Below, piece after piece: positions 38,000 to 46,120 of a stretch of 64,000 nt of DNA (the first letter of the stretch is position 1; the number at the start of each line of letters is the position of its first letter). Position numbers and translations under genes: made by a program. Source of the DNA: Promicromonospora sukumoe 327MFSha3.1 (GTDB lineage Bacteria > Actinomycetota > Actinomycetes > Actinomycetales > Cellulomonadaceae); NCBI RefSeq assembly GCF_000385135.1, contig NZ_ARQM01000004.1, forward strand, positions 59,278 to 123,277. The letters are read 5' to 3'. The notes beneath the pieces are model-generated. The model did not search any database and was not told where the DNA came from. It saw only the letters and a list, made by a program, of their open reading frames with translations.

Positions 38000-38130
38000 A
38001 TCTCCCGGGAAGATTCACCCGGCTGAAATTCAATGCCGGACGAACGGCTGACCTGCACGTCGGGGAAGGGGTGAATCACGGGTGATCTCCTTCCGAGGGT
38101 GATGCGTCGGATACCGCTGGAGCGGTACTC
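38000..38130 (-). pseudogene. Possible relic of a WbuB-type glycosyltransferase 5' region
   Basis: Read on the minus strand, this stretch follows in order the same short blocks as codons ~50-90 of the GT4 gene at 56971-58281: TATCCG, CCCTCGG, GATCACCC, ATTCACCC and CCGGGTGAAT, over nearly equal distances. Both copies lie upstream of an LCP gene and point away from it. The frame here is interrupted, so if homologous it is a decayed copy. The identity is patchy and by eye only. Confidence 0.35.
38013..38102. promoter_or_regulatory. GGGTGA box cluster between rmlA and LCP gene 1
   Basis: TCACCCGG at 38015-38022 (inverted) and GGGTGA at 38069-38074, 38080-38085 and 38097-38102, spaced 11 and 17 bases. 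Sequence around two of these (GGGTGATCTNNTTCCGAGGG-like) recurs at 58101-58119. It may be a shared operator array, or sequence retained from a gene relic. Confidence 0.4.
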
Positions 38131-38138
38131 AATTGCCT

Positions 38139-39212
38139 ATGCATGGACCTGAAGGAGTCGGTGACCTGCTCACCGCGCCGAATCCCGGCGAACCCGAGTC
38201 GCAGCCCACCCGCCGTCGTCGACGGAGCAAGGGGTTCGTGGCGGCGATCGTCATCGGCGCCCTGGTGCTGGTCGGCGGGAGCGGGGCCATGGCCTACTAC
38301 GGCTACCGGATCGCGCTCGACGAGAAGATCGAGCGCATCGACGACCCGTTCGCCGACATCGACGACGCCTCCCGGCCCGAGCCCGCGCCGATGGAGGGCA
38401 CCACGGCGCCCGTGAACATCCTGGCGCTCGGCTCCGACAGCCGGATCTCGGCGGGGAACCCGTCCGACTGGAAGGTCGGGGCACAGCGCACGGACGCGAT
38501 CCTGCTGCTGCACCTGTCCGCCGACCGGAAGTCGGCCGCTGCGATCTCGATCCCGCGCGACTCCTGGGTGGACATCCCCGGCGTCGGCGAGGGCAAGATC
38601 AACGCCGCGTTCTCGTACGGCGGCCCGGCACTGATGATCCAGACGGTCGAGCAGCTCACCGGCGTGCGGATCGACCACTTCGCGGTGAGCGACTTCGAGT
38701 CGTTCACGACGCTCACCGACACTCTCGGCGGCGTCGAGATCAAGGTGCCCGACGGCGCCGGCGGCTCGGTCGAGCAGGAGATGTCGGGCAAGGAGGCGCT
38801 GGAGTTCACGCGCGAGCGGTACGCGCTGGCGAAGGGCGACTTCGGGCGCGTGCAGCGGCAGCAGGCCTGGATGCGGGCCATCGCGACCAAGGCCACCCAG
38901 GACAAGAGCGACCTGCTGAAGATGTCCCGGTTCCTGGAGGCCGCCGTCCGGGCGGTCTCCGTCGACGAGGACCTGACGATCGACCGGATGCTGGAGCTCG
39001 CCGTCAGCGCCAAGGACCTCTCCACCGGCGACATCACGTTCATGACCGCGCCCTACGCGGGGACCGGGCGCAGCGCCGACGGGCAGTCGATCGTGCTGCT
39101 CGACCGGGAGGCGCTCGACCCGCTCATGGAGGCCGTCGCGAAGGACGACCTGCCGGACTACCTGGCCGGGTCGCCGGGCGGGATCGACATGCTGCCGGAC
39201 GTCGTGGAGTAG
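38139..39212 (+). CDS. LytR-CpsA-Psr family glycopolymer transferase 1
   Basis: 357 residues: cytoplasmic Arg-rich N-terminus, one membrane helix (about residues 34-55), then an extracellular LCP domain with LGSDSR, QRTDAI, SIPRDSWV, KINAAFSYGG and RQQAWMRAI. LCP enzymes attach undecaprenyl-linked polymers to peptidoglycan. ATG 38139 gives a 16-residue lead before PNP that matches the second LCP gene exactly in length; the TTG at 38133 is less likely. It is very similar to the protein at 58404-59471. Confidence 0.9.
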   Translation: MHGPEGVGDLLTAPNPGEPESQPTRRRRRSKGFVAAIVIGALVLVGGSGAMAYYGYRIALDEKIERIDDPFADIDDASRPEPAPMEGTTAPVNILALGSDSRISAGNPSDWKVGAQRTDAILLLHLSADRKSAAAISIPRDSWVDIPGVGEGKINAAFSYGGPALMIQTVEQLTGVRIDHFAVSDFESFTTLTDTLGGVEIKVPDGAGGSVEQEMSGKEALEFTRERYALAKGDFGRVQRQQAWMRAIATKATQDKSDLLKMSRFLEAAVRAVSVDEDLTIDRMLELAVSAKDLSTGDITFMTAPYAGTGRSADGQSIVLLDREALDPLMEAVAKDDLPDYLAGSPGGIDMLPDVVE

Positions 39213-39249
39213 GCCGGTCGGCACGGAGCTTCCGGCTCGGAATATCGCC

Positions 39250-39276
39250 CGGGTGAACATCGATACCTTTCACCCG
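39250..39276. promoter_or_regulatory. CGGGTGAA inverted repeat upstream of a glycosyltransferase gene
   Basis: CGGGTGAA and TTCACCCG separated by 11 bases, in the 204-base gap after LCP gene 1. The left half continues as CGGGTGAACATCGATA, similar to CGGGTGAATTCCGATA (minus strand) upstream of LCP gene 2. The rest of the gap shows a possible TAACAT -10 at 39309-39314. Confidence 0.4.
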
Positions 39277-39416
39277 CTATCAGCAATGGGTGGGTATGGG
39301 CCGCTTGTAACATCGGGTCACCAATGGCGCATCCTGAACTCCGGCACCTTCCTTATTGCGCCTGGCGGGGTGCCCTTCTCACTTATTGCTCTCGGGCAGA
39401 CAAGGACATTCTTGCC

Positions 39417-41345
39417 GTGAAGGATCGTGCGTCGGGCGTGATCTCCGGGCTCCGTCGTGCGGCATGGCACCTTCGGCAGGGCGGCTTCGACCAGCTACGA
39501 ACGCATCTGCGCAGGCAACAGATTCCGATGGCCAAGCAGGTCGGCGGCTCGACGTTGACGAAGGACGGGCGCACGTTCGACCCGTGGCCGGCCCGGCCCG
39601 TTTCAGCCCTGGCACGCGCTGCCAAGGCGAGCGACCGGCTCGGCGGACCGCGTGACCTGCGCGTCGGTGTGATCCTGGACGACTTCTCGCGGCTCGCGTT
39701 CGGGCCCGAGTGGGACCAGGTCGCCGTGACCCCCGCGACGTGGCGGGAGGAGCTGTCCGCCGGCCTGGACCTGCTGTTCGTGGAGTCCGCCTGGAACGGC
39801 AACGGCGGTGAGTGGCAGTACCACCTCACGGGGACGTCGGCCCCGCGGCCCGCGTTCGTCGAGCTCGTGGCGGCCTGCCGCGCGGCGGGCGTGCCCACGG
39901 TGTTCTGGAACAAGGAGGACCCGGTCCACTTCGAGGACTTCCTTGACGCGGCCCGGCTGTTCGACCGGGTCTACACCACCGACGTCGACCGGCTGCCCGC
40001 CTACGTCGAGGCGCTCGGGCACGACCGGGTCAGCGTGCTGGAGTTCGCGGCCCAGCCTGCGATCCACAACCCGGTGCGCCTGCACGGCCGGGGCCCGGAG
40101 CGGGACGTCGCGTTCGCCGGCATGTACTTCGCGCACAAGTATCCGGAGCGGCGTGAGCAGATGGACCTGCTGCTCGGTGCGGCGCTCGACGTCTCCCCGA
40201 GGATGAGGCACGGCCTGGAGATCTTCAGCCGGTTCAGGGGCGAGGACTCCCGGTACCAGTTCCCGGCCCCGCTCGACGGACGCGTCGTCGGCTCGCTCGA
40301 CTACGACCGCATGCTGACCGCCTATCGCGAGTACAAGGTCTTCCTGAACGTGAACTCGGTGGTCGGCTCGCCGTCCATGTGCGCGCGGCGGATCTTCGAG
40401 ATCACCGCCAGCGGCACGCCCGTCGTCTCCACACCGAGCGCAGCTGTGGGCGAGTTCTTCCCGCCGGACGAGGTCTTCGTCGCCGAGACCCGCGAGGCCG
40501 GTGCGCACGCGATCCGCGCGCTCGTGCGCTCACCGGAGCTGCGTGACCGCGCCGTCCACAAGGGCCAGCGCCGCATCTGGCGCGAGCACACCTACGAGGC
40601 CCGCGCGCAGAAGGTGCTGCACGACGCCGGGCTGGTCATGTCGCCGCTGGTGACACGGCCGAGCGTGACCGCCCTGGTCTCGACGAACCGACCGCACCAG
40701 CTCGACCACGTGCTGGGCGTGCTCGGGGCTCAGAAGGCGGTGGACCTGCAGGTCGCGCTGCTGACCCACGGGTTCGAGGTGGACGACGCCGACCTGCGCG
40801 CCCGCGCGAAGGAAGCCGGCGTCGGCTCGCTGGAGCTGTTGTCCGCACCCGCGGACGTGCCGTTGGGCGGCTGTCTCAACCGCCTGCTGGATGCGGCGGA
40901 CGGCGATGTCGTGGCCAAGATCGACGACGACGACCTGTACGGCCCCCAGTACCTGTCCGACCAGCTGTACGCGCTGGCGTACTCCGGGGCGGACGTGGTG
41001 GGCAAGCAGGCGCACTACATGTACCTGGAGAGCGCGGACGCCACGATCCTGCGGTTCGCGGAGCGGGAGCACCGGTACACGGACTTCGTGATGGGGCCGA
41101 CGATCGTCGCCCGGCGCGACGTGGCCGCCACGGTGCGGTTCAAGCCGGTGAGCCGGGGTGAGGACTCACGGTTCCTCCAGGGTGTGGTCCGTGGGGGAGG
41201 GACCGTGTTCTCGGCCGACCGGTTCAACTTCGTCCAGGTGAGGTCCGCCGCCGGCGGCCACTCCTGGGACGTGGCCGACACCGAGCTGCTCGCCAGCGGC
41301 GAGGTCAAGTTCTACGGGCGTGCGACATCGCACGTGGTCTTCTGA
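39417..41345 (+). CDS. Two-domain glycosyltransferase (CgeB-like GT plus GT2)
   Basis: 642 residues. The first ~400 contain an N-terminal nucleotide-fold (LRVGVILDDFSRL, FWNKEDPVHFEDF) and a GT-B end (YKVFLNVNSVVGSPSMCARRIFEITASGTPVV) of the CgeB/GT1_2 type. Residues ~415-640 are a GT-A domain with TALVSTNRPHQL and VVAKIDDDDLYGP for metal and donor. It probably adds two sugars in sequence to the polymer. GTG 39417 has AAGGA ten bases upstream; the frame upstream from 39324 has no homology. Confidence 0.75.
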   Translation: MKDRASGVISGLRRAAWHLRQGGFDQLRTHLRRQQIPMAKQVGGSTLTKDGRTFDPWPARPVSALARAAKASDRLGGPRDLRVGVILDDFSRLAFGPEWDQVAVTPATWREELSAGLDLLFVESAWNGNGGEWQYHLTGTSAPRPAFVELVAACRAAGVPTVFWNKEDPVHFEDFLDAARLFDRVYTTDVDRLPAYVEALGHDRVSVLEFAAQPAIHNPVRLHGRGPERDVAFAGMYFAHKYPERREQMDLLLGAALDVSPRMRHGLEIFSRFRGEDSRYQFPAPLDGRVVGSLDYDRMLTAYREYKVFLNVNSVVGSPSMCARRIFEITASGTPVVSTPSAAVGEFFPPDEVFVAETREAGAHAIRALVRSPELRDRAVHKGQRRIWREHTYEARAQKVLHDAGLVMSPLVTRPSVTALVSTNRPHQLDHVLGVLGAQKAVDLQVALLTHGFEVDDADLRARAKEAGVGSLELLSAPADVPLGGCLNRLLDAADGDVVAKIDDDDLYGPQYLSDQLYALAYSGADVVGKQAHYMYLESADATILRFAEREHRYTDFVMGPTIVARRDVAATVRFKPVSRGEDSRFLQGVVRGGGTVFSADRFNFVQVRSAAGGHSWDVADTELLASGEVKFYGRATSHVVF

Positions 41346-41365
41346 GAGCGCGGGGAACGAGAGAC

Positions 41366-42625
41366 ATGGGTATCAGCAGCGTCGGAGTCGTCGGTCTCGG
41401 ATACATCGGGCTGCCGACGGCGGCAATCCTGGCTGCCAACGGCGTGTCCGTGACCGGGATCGACGTCAACCCGCAGACGGTCGACGCCGTGAACCGCGGC
41501 GAGGTGCCGTTCGTGGAGCCCGACCTGGCGACCTACGTCGGTGGGAGCGTGGCTACGGGCAAGCTGCGTGCCGTCGCGAGCCCCGAGCCGGCCGACTGCT
41601 TCATCGTCGCGGTGCCCACGCCGTTCCAGGACGGCCACGAACCAGACCTGTCGTACGTGAAGGCCGCGGCGCAGGCCGTGGCGCCGCAGCTGCGGGGCGG
41701 CGAGCTCATCATCCTCGAGTCGACCTCCCCGCCCGGGACCACGCAGAAGCTGGCCGACTGGATCCTGGAGGCCCGTCCCGACCTGAGCCTGGACGGGACC
41801 GACGGGCGGCCCGTGTTCCACGCGGCGCACTGCCCCGAGCGAGTGCTTCCGGGTCGGGTGATGGTCGAGCTGGTCACCAACGACCGGATCGTCGGCGGCC
41901 TCACGCACGAGGCGGCCGAGCGCGCGCGTGACCTGTACCGCACGTTCTGCCACGGCGAGATCCTGCTCACCGACGCGAAGACCGCCGAGATGGCGAAGCT
42001 GGTCGAGAACTCGTTCCGCGACGTGAACATCGCGTTCGCGAACGAGCTGTCCGTCATCTCGGACCGGCTCGGGATCGACGTCTGGGAGCTCGTCCGGCTC
42101 GCCAACCACCACCCGCGCGTCAACATCCTGCAGCCCGGGCCCGGAGTGGGCGGGCACTGCATCGCGGTGGACCCGTGGTTCATCGTCGATGCCGCGCCGG
42201 AGGACGCCCGGCTGATCCGGACGGCGCGGGAGGTCAACGACGCCAAGCCGGGCTGGGTGCTCGACCAGGTACGTGCCGCCGTGGCAGGGACGGAGGCGCC
42301 GGTGATCGCGGCACTCGGCCTGGCGTTCAAGCCGGACATCGACGACCTGCGGGAGTCTCCTGCCCGCCGGATCGTGGCCGAGCTCGCCGACGAGTACCCG
42401 GATGCCGAGATCCTCGTGGTGGAGCCGCACGTCGACCAGCTGCCGAAGGAGCTCGCGAACCGGCGCAACGTCGTCCTGGGCACGATCGACGACGCCGCCG
42501 CGCGTGCGGACGTCATCGCGCTGCTCGTCGGCCACTCGGCGTTCGCCCAGGTCAGCGCGGGATCGATCGTCGACGCGGGCCGGGTGCTGAGCTTTGTCGG
42601 TCCGGTAGCGGCGTCGCCCGCATGA
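41366..42625 (+). CDS. wecC: UDP-N-acetyl-D-mannosamine dehydrogenase
   Basis: 419 residues: VGLGYIGLPTAAILA for NAD, ESTSPPGTT, HCPERVLPGR, AKLVENSFRDVNIAFANE, and the catalytic Cys265 in GPGVGGHCIAVDPW. It oxidises UDP-ManNAc to UDP-ManNAcA. The PWF after the cysteine motif and the overall length favour WecC over UDP-glucose dehydrogenase, and a 2-epimerase gene lies at 52035-53228. ATGA overlap with the following gene. Confidence 0.88.
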   Translation: MGISSVGVVGLGYIGLPTAAILAANGVSVTGIDVNPQTVDAVNRGEVPFVEPDLATYVGGSVATGKLRAVASPEPADCFIVAVPTPFQDGHEPDLSYVKAAAQAVAPQLRGGELIILESTSPPGTTQKLADWILEARPDLSLDGTDGRPVFHAAHCPERVLPGRVMVELVTNDRIVGGLTHEAAERARDLYRTFCHGEILLTDAKTAEMAKLVENSFRDVNIAFANELSVISDRLGIDVWELVRLANHHPRVNILQPGPGVGGHCIAVDPWFIVDAAPEDARLIRTAREVNDAKPGWVLDQVRAAVAGTEAPVIAALGLAFKPDIDDLRESPARRIVAELADEYPDAEILVVEPHVDQLPKELANRRNVVLGTIDDAAARADVIALLVGHSAFAQVSAGSIVDAGRVLSFVGPVAASPA

Positions 42626-45600
42626 TCGCGGCCCCGTTCCGGCGGTTTCTCGGTGGCGTCGTGCGCCGGGCCCGGCGCCCCCGCCTGTCCGTCGTCATGC
42701 CGTGCCGGGACGGCGGGGAGTACCTGGAGCCGGCGATCCGCAGCGTGCTCAACCAGGACCTTCGGGACCTCGAGGTGATCGTCGTCGACGACGGGTCGAC
42801 CGACGGTTCCCGGGAGGTGGTGGACCGCCTGCGTGCGCGGGACAGGCGGCTGCGTGCCGCCCGGACCCGCGGAGCCCAGGGGCCCGGCGTCGCCCGGAAC
42901 CTCGGCGTGGACCTGGCCCGGGGTCGTTACCTCGCGTTCGTCGACGCGGACGACGTCGTCCTGCCCGGGGCGTACGGCGACATGGTCCGCCGGCTGCGTC
43001 GTCCGCGCGTCGACATGGTCATGGGTGGCTACCAGCGCCACGGCGTGACCGGGAGCCACCGTCCCAAGGTGGTGGCCAGGGTGCACCGAGCCGATGTGCT
43101 CGGTACCACCGCGGCACGTTCACCTGAGGCACTGGACGAACCCGTCGTCTGGAACCGCGTGTACCGCACGAGCTTCTGGCGCCGCGCGGTCGGGCCGTTT
43201 CCCGAGGCAGGCAACTACGAGGACCGCGAGCCGGCCCTGCGTGCGACGCTGCGCGCCCGTCGCTTCGACCTGCTGGAACGCGACGTCTACTCGTGGCGCC
43301 TGCCCGAGGGGCGCGGTTCTCGCTCGCAGCACAAGGCAGAGCTCACCGACCTCGAGGACCGCGTCGCGGTCATCGAGCGGAAGGTCCCGCTCCTCACCGG
43401 GGCGCCGGCTCAGGTGCGCGACAGGGTCTGGGCCCGCTGGCTCGGTACCGACCTCGGGATGTTCGCAGCGCACGTGCCCCAGTGCGACGACGCCTACTGG
43501 GCCGCGCTGCAGCAGTCGGCCGCCCGGCTTGCCGCCGGTGCCACCCCGGAGGTCTGGTCGCGGATCCAGGTGACGGACCGGCTCCTGAGCTACGTGATCA
43601 GCCAGGGCTCCAGGGAAGACGCCGAGGAGCTGCTCGGCACGCGTGCGGAGGACACCACTGCCGTGCCGCTCGTGGTGGACGGTGCGACGCTGCGAGCCGT
43701 GCCGGAGGTGCTCGGGCGGCTGACCACCCACGTCCCGGAGCACCTGCTCGTCGTCGACCCTGCGCTGCTCGAGCTGGTAACCGGGGTTCGTCGGGTCAGG
43801 TGGGTCGCTCCCGGGCTGCTGTCGGTGACCGGATGGGCGTACGTGCCAGGTCTGGAGGCGGGGACGGAAGGCGCCGTGGCCTCGATCAGCTGTCGGACCT
43901 CCGCGGGTGACGAGGTCGCGTGCGAGGTGCACCCGGCCACCGACCCGGAGATCGACGTCGAGAGCGGTGACCCGTGGCGGTCTTACGCACGAGCCGGGTT
44001 CGAGGCGCGCGTCAAGGTCGACGGACCACGCGGCACGGATCTAGCCCTCGTGGTCACGGTGGACCAGGGCGGGCTGAGCTGGACCACCGACCTGGCGGTG
44101 GGGCTTCCCGTGACGGATGAGGCCTCCGGTCCTGCCGGCCCGGATGCGGTGGGTGTGCGGACCAGTGGCTTCGGGCCTGCCCGGATACGTATGAATGGTG
44201 CCCGGGTGGACGGGGCGCAGGTCACCCTCGTCGGTCGCGTGGACCCGGCGGTGCCGTCGCTGCGCGTGGGGATCGCCACGTCCCGCGAGTCGTTCGAGAC
44301 GACGGTCGAGCCGGCGCCGGACGGCTCGTTCGAGGCTCCGATCGTGGCGCCGGGCCGTGCGGCGTTCCCGAGCGACGGTTACTTCGCGCGCTGGTCGACG
44401 AAGGTCGACGGCCCGCTCGTGGGCTGGGCGCGGCCGGGCCGTGCACTCACGGAGGGCTCGATCGAGGTGGAGGGCGAGCTTCAGCGGCTGTCCATGAGAC
44501 GCCACGGCGAGAACGCGGTGAGCCTGACGATCGGCCCTCCGTTGACTCCCGAGGAACGGTCTCGTGCCGGGCAGCGACGACTGCGCGATGTGTCCCGAGC
44601 AACAGGGCTCGAACGGGCGGTCCTCTTCGAGACGTTCAACGGCAAGTCGTGCGAGGGCAGCCCACGCGCGGTGTTCGCGGCTCTGCGCGCGGCCGGCGTC
44701 GACGTGCCGATGTACTGGTCCGTGCGCGACCTGTCGGTACCGGTCCCTGAGGGCGGTACCGCCCTGATCATCGGTTCGGCCGACTGGCACCGGGCGCTGG
44801 CGACGGCGCAGGTGCTGGTCAACAACAACAACTTTCCGCACTGGTTCACCAAGCGGCCGGGCCAGTTCTACCTCCAGACCTGGCACGGCACGCCCATCAA
44901 GCGACTGCTCTTCGACCTGCCGAGCTCGGCGTCGCCGCTGACGTATCGGCGGATGATGCGACGTCAGGTGCCGATGTGGGACCTGATGCTGGCGCAGACC
45001 CCCGAGGCGGAGCAGAACCTGCGTACCGGCCTCGGGTACGAGGGCGAGACGTGGGTCGTGGAGCAGCCGGCCAACGGTGTGCTCTACGAGGGTGACGGCG
45101 TGCGCGAGCGTGTGCGTGAGCAGCTCGGGCTGGCACCGGACGAACGGGTGGTGCTCTACGCGCCGACGTGGCGTGAGGCGCACCGGACCCGGTCCCGGGC
45201 CGGAACCTGGGCGGAGACGCTCGACCCGGCAGGGTTCGCGGCGGCCGTGGGCGCGCGGGTGCTGGTCCGGAGCCACCACGTCTCAGGCCGTGCGGTCGCG
45301 ACGGGAGACGGCGTGCTCGACGTGAGCAGCTACCCGTCTGTCGAGGAGCTGATGCTCGCGGCCGACCTGCTGGTCAGCGACTACTCGTCGGTGCTGCACG
45401 ACTGGGCGGTCACGCAGCGGCCCGCGATCGTCTACGCGCCGGACCTCGAGCTGTACCGCGACGTCGAGCGCGGCTTCTACGGCGAGTGGCCCTCCAGCTC
45501 CCCGTGGCCGCTCACCGAGACGGCTGACGACCTGGCCGCCGCCGTGCGCGCGGCGTTCGACGGCGGCACCGCGGGCGTGGCGCGGGCACTGGACGGGACC

Positions 45601-45705
45601 CGCGTCGGCGACGAGCGGCGTCGGCTCGTCGGAAAGATCTCCCGCCACCTGGACCGCTGGGTCACGGGCGAGGCGGATCACGTCGGTACCAAGGAGATTC
45701 GATGA
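42622..45705 (+). CDS. GT2-TagF fusion: glycosyltransferase plus glycerophosphotransferase
   Basis: 1027 residues. A GT2 domain at the N-terminus shows SVVMPCRDGGEYLE, VIVVDDGSTDGS and FVDADDV. A middle ~350 residues is beta-rich and unassigned. The C-terminal ~370 residues are a CDP-glycerol glycerophosphotransferase with VLFETFNGKSCEGSPRAVF, QTWHGTPIKRLLFD and VSDYSSVLHDWAV. It would transfer a sugar and glycerol phosphate units to the same chain on the cytoplasmic face. It overlaps wecC at its start and tagD at its end (ATGA), so all three are made together. Confidence 0.87.
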   Translation: MIAAPFRRFLGGVVRRARRPRLSVVMPCRDGGEYLEPAIRSVLNQDLRDLEVIVVDDGSTDGSREVVDRLRARDRRLRAARTRGAQGPGVARNLGVDLARGRYLAFVDADDVVLPGAYGDMVRRLRRPRVDMVMGGYQRHGVTGSHRPKVVARVHRADVLGTTAARSPEALDEPVVWNRVYRTSFWRRAVGPFPEAGNYEDREPALRATLRARRFDLLERDVYSWRLPEGRGSRSQHKAELTDLEDRVAVIERKVPLLTGAPAQVRDRVWARWLGTDLGMFAAHVPQCDDAYWAALQQSAARLAAGATPEVWSRIQVTDRLLSYVISQGSREDAEELLGTRAEDTTAVPLVVDGATLRAVPEVLGRLTTHVPEHLLVVDPALLELVTGVRRVRWVAPGLLSVTGWAYVPGLEAGTEGAVASISCRTSAGDEVACEVHPATDPEIDVESGDPWRSYARAGFEARVKVDGPRGTDLALVVTVDQGGLSWTTDLAVGLPVTDEASGPAGPDAVGVRTSGFGPARIRMNGARVDGAQVTLVGRVDPAVPSLRVGIATSRESFETTVEPAPDGSFEAPIVAPGRAAFPSDGYFARWSTKVDGPLVGWARPGRALTEGSIEVEGELQRLSMRRHGENAVSLTIGPPLTPEERSRAGQRRLRDVSRATGLERAVLFETFNGKSCEGSPRAVFAALRAAGVDVPMYWSVRDLSVPVPEGGTALIIGSADWHRALATAQVLVNNNNFPHWFTKRPGQFYLQTWHGTPIKRLLFDLPSSASPLTYRRMMRRQVPMWDLMLAQTPEAEQNLRTGLGYEGETWVVEQPANGVLYEGDGVRERVREQLGLAPDERVVLYAPTWREAHRTRSRAGTWAETLDPAGFAAAVGARVLVRSHHVSGRAVATGDGVLDVSSYPSVEELMLAADLLVSDYSSVLHDWAVTQRPAIVYAPDLELYRDVERGFYGEWPSSSPWPLTETADDLAAAVRAAFDGGTAGVARALDGTRVGDERRRLVGKISRHLDRWVTGEADHVGTKEIR

Positions 45706-46094
45706 AGCGCGTCATCACGTACGGAACGTTCGACATGTTGCACTACGGGCACATCGAGCTGCTGCGGCGAGCGCGTGCGCTCGGTGACTACCTGATCGTC
45801 GCGCTGTCCAGCGACGAGTTCAACGCGGGAAAGGGCAAGAAGGCCTACTTCTCGTACGACGACCGCAAGCGGATGCTAGAGGCGATCCGTCACGTCGACC
45901 TGGTCATCCCCGAGCACACCTGGGAGCAGAAGGCCTCGGATATCGGCCTGTACCAGGTGGACACGTTCGTGATCGGGGACGACTGGGCAGGAAAGTTCAA
46001 CGAGCTCCAGGCGCAGTGCGAGGTCGTCTACCTGGCGCGGACGCCCGAGATCTCGACCACGCAGATCAAGGCAGAGCTGACGAAGGCGTCCTGA
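45702..46094 (+). CDS. tagD: Glycerol-3-phosphate cytidylyltransferase
   Basis: 130 residues with GTFDMLHYGHIELL (HxGH) and RTPEISTTQIK, the hallmark motifs of TagD. It makes CDP-glycerol from CTP and glycerol 3-phosphate, the donor for the two TagF-type domains encoded on either side. It is coupled by ATGA to the upstream gene. The next gene starts 26 bases after its stop. Confidence 0.95.
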   Translation: MKRVITYGTFDMLHYGHIELLRRARALGDYLIVALSSDEFNAGKGKKAYFSYDDRKRMLEAIRHVDLVIPEHTWEQKASDIGLYQVDTFVIGDDWAGKFNELQAQCEVVYLARTPEISTTQIKAELTKAS

Positions 46095-46120
46095 ACGACC
46101 TGGTCAGGACAACGAAGAAG

